A DNA stretch of 64,000 nt from CBDFKS01 sp965248905 (GTDB taxonomy: Bacteria; Chloroflexota; Dehalococcoidia; Lucifugimonadales; JAGWBF01), in the NCBI GenBank assembly GCA_965248905.1, contig CBDFKS010000001.1:1-64000 (forward strand), given 5' to 3'. The translations under genes were made by a program, and so were the position numbers. Numbering within the stretch: the first letter of the stretch is position 1; every line of letters starts with the position of its first letter. Positions 61,235 through 64,000 of the stretch are shown here, piece after piece. Below the pieces are notes generated by a model. That model searched no databases and was not told the DNA's origin. It was given only the letters and a program-made list of their open reading frames with translations.

Positions 61235-63703
61235 ATGAGGCTGATCTTCCTTGCGGCCGCCTGGATAGCCGGTACTCTAGTGGGACTGGAAACGAACGCG
61301 TATCTTCCGTCCCTGATCTCCTTCGCCATTGCGGCTGTCGTACTAGCCCTCATCTTCAGGATACGAGGTTTTTCTCTATGGATTCCCATCCTTGCTCTGG
61401 TGATGGTCATGGGTATCATCAGAGTAGAGACTTCGGAAGATACTCTTAGCTTTCAGACCACAGACAGGTTGCACTCTATCTCGATTCGGGGTGTGGTGGC
61501 CGACGATCCCGAGCTCGCCGCCTCCGGAGTCGAGTTCGTTTTAGGGGTTGATGCCATCGATACGGGCGAGGTTTGGGAGGATGGTGAGGGTAGTGTGCTG
61601 GTCATCGCCAGGCCTCCTCGTGAGCTGGTACAGAAACGAGAAGCGCCCTATTTCCGGTACGGCGACAGGTTGGAGCTCACTGGAAGCCTGGATGAACCTC
61701 CCATCCTGGGAGAGTTCGACTATCGGACCTATCTGGCGAACCAGGGCATCCATTTCACAATGGCATTCCCCGACGACATTCGCTTGGTAGACACTGGAAA
61801 AGGAAATCCCGCTCTCGGCAAGATATACGACCTAAGAGGCAAACTCGCTCAGGGGATCGATGGCGCCTTAGCGGAACCCGAAGCCTCTCTGGCACAAGCT
61901 CTCCTTCTTGGACTTCGTGGAAGGCTGCCTCAGGATATTACCGAGGATTTCAGGTCCACGGGCACATCTCACTTGCTGGCCATCTCTGGAATGCACGTGG
62001 GAGTGGTCCTCATGATTAGCGTGGCGGCAGGGGCCTGGCTGGTGGGTCGGAGGCGGCAAATACACCTGCTGTTGCCCCTGGCGGCAATCTGGCTGTACGC
62101 ATTATTTGCCGGCTTCTCCCCTTCGGTAGAGCGGGCTGCCATCATGGGAACCGTCTATCTCGTCGCACTCGCAATTGGAAGATCACGGAGCATTCTGCCG
62201 GTCTTAGCACTGACCGCTGTGATAATGGTTGGTATCGAGCCACAGGCCCTTAAGCAGATTTCGTTCCAGCTCAGCTTCACTGCAGTGGCCGGCAGCCTAG
62301 CTTTGCTCGTAGGCTCAGGCTCTCCTTTGTCTAGCTATATTTCAGCGCTCTCAGTTGGCAGCGGAGGCTGGCCCAGTGTTTTGCTGAGAGGGTTGGTGCT
62401 AACGATCGCCGTTTCTTTGGCGGCGACTTTAGCTACCTTGCCACTGATCGCATTTAACTTCCATCGCATACCCACCTTGGGCATCCCGGCGACTGTCCTG
62501 GCGCTGCCTGCTTTGCCGATTCTGTTGGTGACCTCCGCCGGAGCGTCCGTCGGCGATCTCATCCACCCCCAGCTAGGAACAGTACTTGGCTGGATCGCCT
62601 GGGTGCCGTTGCAATATGTGCTTAAGCTAGTCCAGCTCTTCGCCCAGGTCCCAGGAAGCACCTTCTCGGTACCCGCCTTTAACCCCCTTCTGGTCTGGGT
62701 ATACTACGGGGTCTTTGCCCTGCTTCTCGTGGTGCCGGGCAGTCGCCTGGTCTGGTCAACAAAGATTCGTCGGCTGCTAGAGACACTGCCAAAGCGGCTA
62801 CCCATTCCGACCAAAACTGCCAGCAGGATTCAATTCCCCATTGGTATGTATCTGATAACCACAATATCACTGTCGGTGCTGGCTGGTTTCCTCTGGTTCT
62901 ACGTCGTTACAGGTCCCGACGGACGGCTTCATGTACACTATCTGGACGTAGGGCAGGGCGATAGCACGTTCATTGTTACTCCTAATGGGACACAGGTGCT
63001 GGTAGATGGAGGCCCGGATCCCCGTGAAGCGGCGAGAGCAGTTGGCGACAGGACCCCCTTCTGGGACAGAAACCTGGACATGGTAGTGCTTACACACCCA
63101 GACGAGGACCATTTTAGAGGGCTGGTTAACGTGCTGGACAGGTATGAAGCTGATGTCGTGCTGGAGAGTGGGCGCGTTTCTCAGAATCCTCTATATCTGG
63201 AATGGGAAAAGGTGCTTGAAGGAAGGGATGTGAATCGCCAGGTAGCCGCTCAGGGGCAGATTATTGTGCTAGACGAGGCTGCGTGGATGGAGGTGCTCAA
63301 TCCGCCATCGGATCAAATAGTGGCTGGAGGCTCCGAGTTGAACAACTCCGGTGTGATATTGCGGCTGGTCTACGGCAACCTCAGCTTTTTACTCACGGCG
63401 GACATAGAAGGGGAAACCGAGGCGCGTCTGCTCCGTGAGGGCCTACCCCTCCGTAGCACCGTGCTGAAGGTAGCGCATCATGGTAGCAAGACGTCCACCA
63501 CGCCTCGGTTCCTGTCGGCTGTCAGCCCAGCGGCGGCGGTAATCTCCGCAGGTGCCGACAACCAATACGGCCATCCTCATCCTGACGTGACTACCAGGCT
63601 GAAAGGTAGCGTTGGTAGTGAGTTGATATACGTCACGGCTGAGCGAGGTGATATAGAGTTCATCACCGACGGCGAGAGGCTTTGGGTGAAGACCGAGCGT
63701 TAG
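61235..63703 (+). CDS. comEC: ComEC/Rec2-family DNA internalisation protein
   Basis: 822-residue inner-membrane channel for uptake of single-stranded DNA. N-terminal membrane segments with the DUF4131 domain (about 1-190), the competence domain with many helices (about 210-500, hallmark TSHLLAISGMHVGVVL), then a metallo-beta-lactamase domain (about 565-820: HYLDVGQGDSTFI, THPDEDHFRG, KVAHHGSKTST). All three parts are present, so it may be functional. No other competence gene is in the window apart from cinA. Confidence 0.9.
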   Translation: MRLIFLAAAWIAGTLVGLETNAYLPSLISFAIAAVVLALIFRIRGFSLWIPILALVMVMGIIRVETSEDTLSFQTTDRLHSISIRGVVADDPELAASGVEFVLGVDAIDTGEVWEDGEGSVLVIARPPRELVQKREAPYFRYGDRLELTGSLDEPPILGEFDYRTYLANQGIHFTMAFPDDIRLVDTGKGNPALGKIYDLRGKLAQGIDGALAEPEASLAQALLLGLRGRLPQDITEDFRSTGTSHLLAISGMHVGVVLMISVAAGAWLVGRRRQIHLLLPLAAIWLYALFAGFSPSVERAAIMGTVYLVALAIGRSRSILPVLALTAVIMVGIEPQALKQISFQLSFTAVAGSLALLVGSGSPLSSYISALSVGSGGWPSVLLRGLVLTIAVSLAATLATLPLIAFNFHRIPTLGIPATVLALPALPILLVTSAGASVGDLIHPQLGTVLGWIAWVPLQYVLKLVQLFAQVPGSTFSVPAFNPLLVWVYYGVFALLLVVPGSRLVWSTKIRRLLETLPKRLPIPTKTASRIQFPIGMYLITTISLSVLAGFLWFYVVTGPDGRLHVHYLDVGQGDSTFIVTPNGTQVLVDGGPDPREAARAVGDRTPFWDRNLDMVVLTHPDEDHFRGLVNVLDRYEADVVLESGRVSQNPLYLEWEKVLEGRDVNRQVAAQGQIIVLDEAAWMEVLNPPSDQIVAGGSELNNSGVILRLVYGNLSFLLTADIEGETEARLLREGLPLRSTVLKVAHHGSKTSTTPRFLSAVSPAAAVISAGADNQYGHPHPDVTTRLKGSVGSELIYVTAERGDIEFITDGERLWVKTER

Positions 63704-64000
63704 AGGTCTGAGGATACAGGGAGCACGCAAAGGAACTCGTACAGCAGGTTTGCCGCCAGAAGGGACGTGACCCCTCCACTGTCGTAGGCAGGGCTGACCT
63801 CCACCACGTCCACTCCCACCAAATCTAGCCCTTTGAGACCCCTGATAATCTCCAGGGCCTCGAAGCTATCCAGTCCACCGATCTGGGGAGTGCCGGTCCC
63901 GGGAGCGAAAGCTGGGTCTATACAATCTATGTCTAATGAAACGTAGACCCTCACATCCCGCAGATTTTGTAGCTCCCCTACTAGATTCTGCACACCCTTC
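63700..64000 (-). CDS. Arginase/agmatinase family protein, partial (C-terminus)
   Basis: Only the last about 99 codons are in the window; the start lies beyond 64000. The metal-binding signature YVSLDIDCIDPAFAPGTGTP and the later VGVDVVEVSPAYD are diagnostic of the ureohydrolase family. The ending TSLLAANLLYEFL is typical. Agmatinase is favoured over arginase, but the N-terminus is needed. It overlaps the end of comEC by 4 bp on the opposite strand. Confidence 0.85.
   Translation of the reverse strand, partial: KGVQNLVGELQNLRDVRVYVSLDIDCIDPAFAPGTGTPQIGGLDSFEALEIIRGLKGLDLVGVDVVEVSPAYDSGGVTSLLAANLLYEFLCVLPVSSDL

Overview
The window looks like a chromosomal segment of an uncultured Chloroflexota bacterium, most likely Dehalococcoidia/SAR202-like. 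This is an inference from gene content: F420-type oxidoreductases (LLM and PPOX families), Thr-Pro-rich lipoproteins, several NHL beta-propellers, an amidohydrolase, a penicillin-acylase-type hydrolase, a PPi-type phosphofructokinase and many short palindromic intergenic repeats. No rRNA, tRNA or CRISPR array was seen.

Layout. 1-2.4 kb: a flavodoxin-like gene tail duplicated around a transposase scrap, then a DEAD-box helicase with no canonical start codon. 2.4-7 kb (minus strand): a MaoC/FAS1-like dehydratase with three frameshifts, a PPi-type phosphofructokinase, SthA transhydrogenase and a PPOX-family enzyme. 7.6-14.3 kb: a small hypothetical protein, amidohydrolase, a small ABM-like gene broken by a 16-bp duplication, M42 peptidase, zinc alcohol dehydrogenase, CinA and a four-helix membrane protein. 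14.3-18.5 kb (minus): a DUF3179 lipoprotein interrupted by one in-frame TGA, then a penicillin-acylase-family hydrolase. 18.7-20.7 kb: archease and RtcB (RNA ligation). 20.7-27.2 kb: hflC, hflK and ftsH (membrane protein quality control), separated by a Uma2 gene pair and an IS5-family element sitting on the ftsH stop codon. 27.4-36.6 kb: the ammonium assimilation cluster amt-glnA-gltB-gltD. 36.6-44.2 kb: two lipoproteins, an amidase, the hicBA toxin-antitoxin pair, a class V aminotransferase, an NHL propeller and an LLM oxidoreductase. 44.3-46.0 kb: an IS1182-type element. 46.2-50.1 kb: DUF1800, DUF1501 and NHL genes in a row. 50.4-58.0 kb: a PerR/Fur-like regulator, a STAND-TPR ATPase, an MFS transporter, a GH36-like protein and a collagen-like membrane protein. 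58.1-59.3 kb: an IS630-type element abutting the stop codon of another NHL gene. 60.6-64 kb: an exported protein, ComEC and the end of an arginase/agmatinase gene.

Most notable signal. In the DUF3179 gene (minus, 15993-14317) the only stop codon in 558 codons is a TGA at 15093-15091. It stands where the first Cys of the family's CxxC motif is expected, giving U-T-L-C. Twelve nucleotides downstream lies a perfect 8-bp hairpin with a 5-nt loop whose second base is G, a placement that fits a bacterial SECIS element. This makes the gene a candidate for an unrecognised selenoprotein family; a nonsense mutation is the alternative.

Several genes (maoC-like, hflC, glnA, the small gene at 9444, perhaps the first gene and the helicase start) carry single-nucleotide or short indels. 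Either the assembly has uncorrected indels or the genome is accumulating pseudogenes. The glnA and hflC cases favour sequence error.
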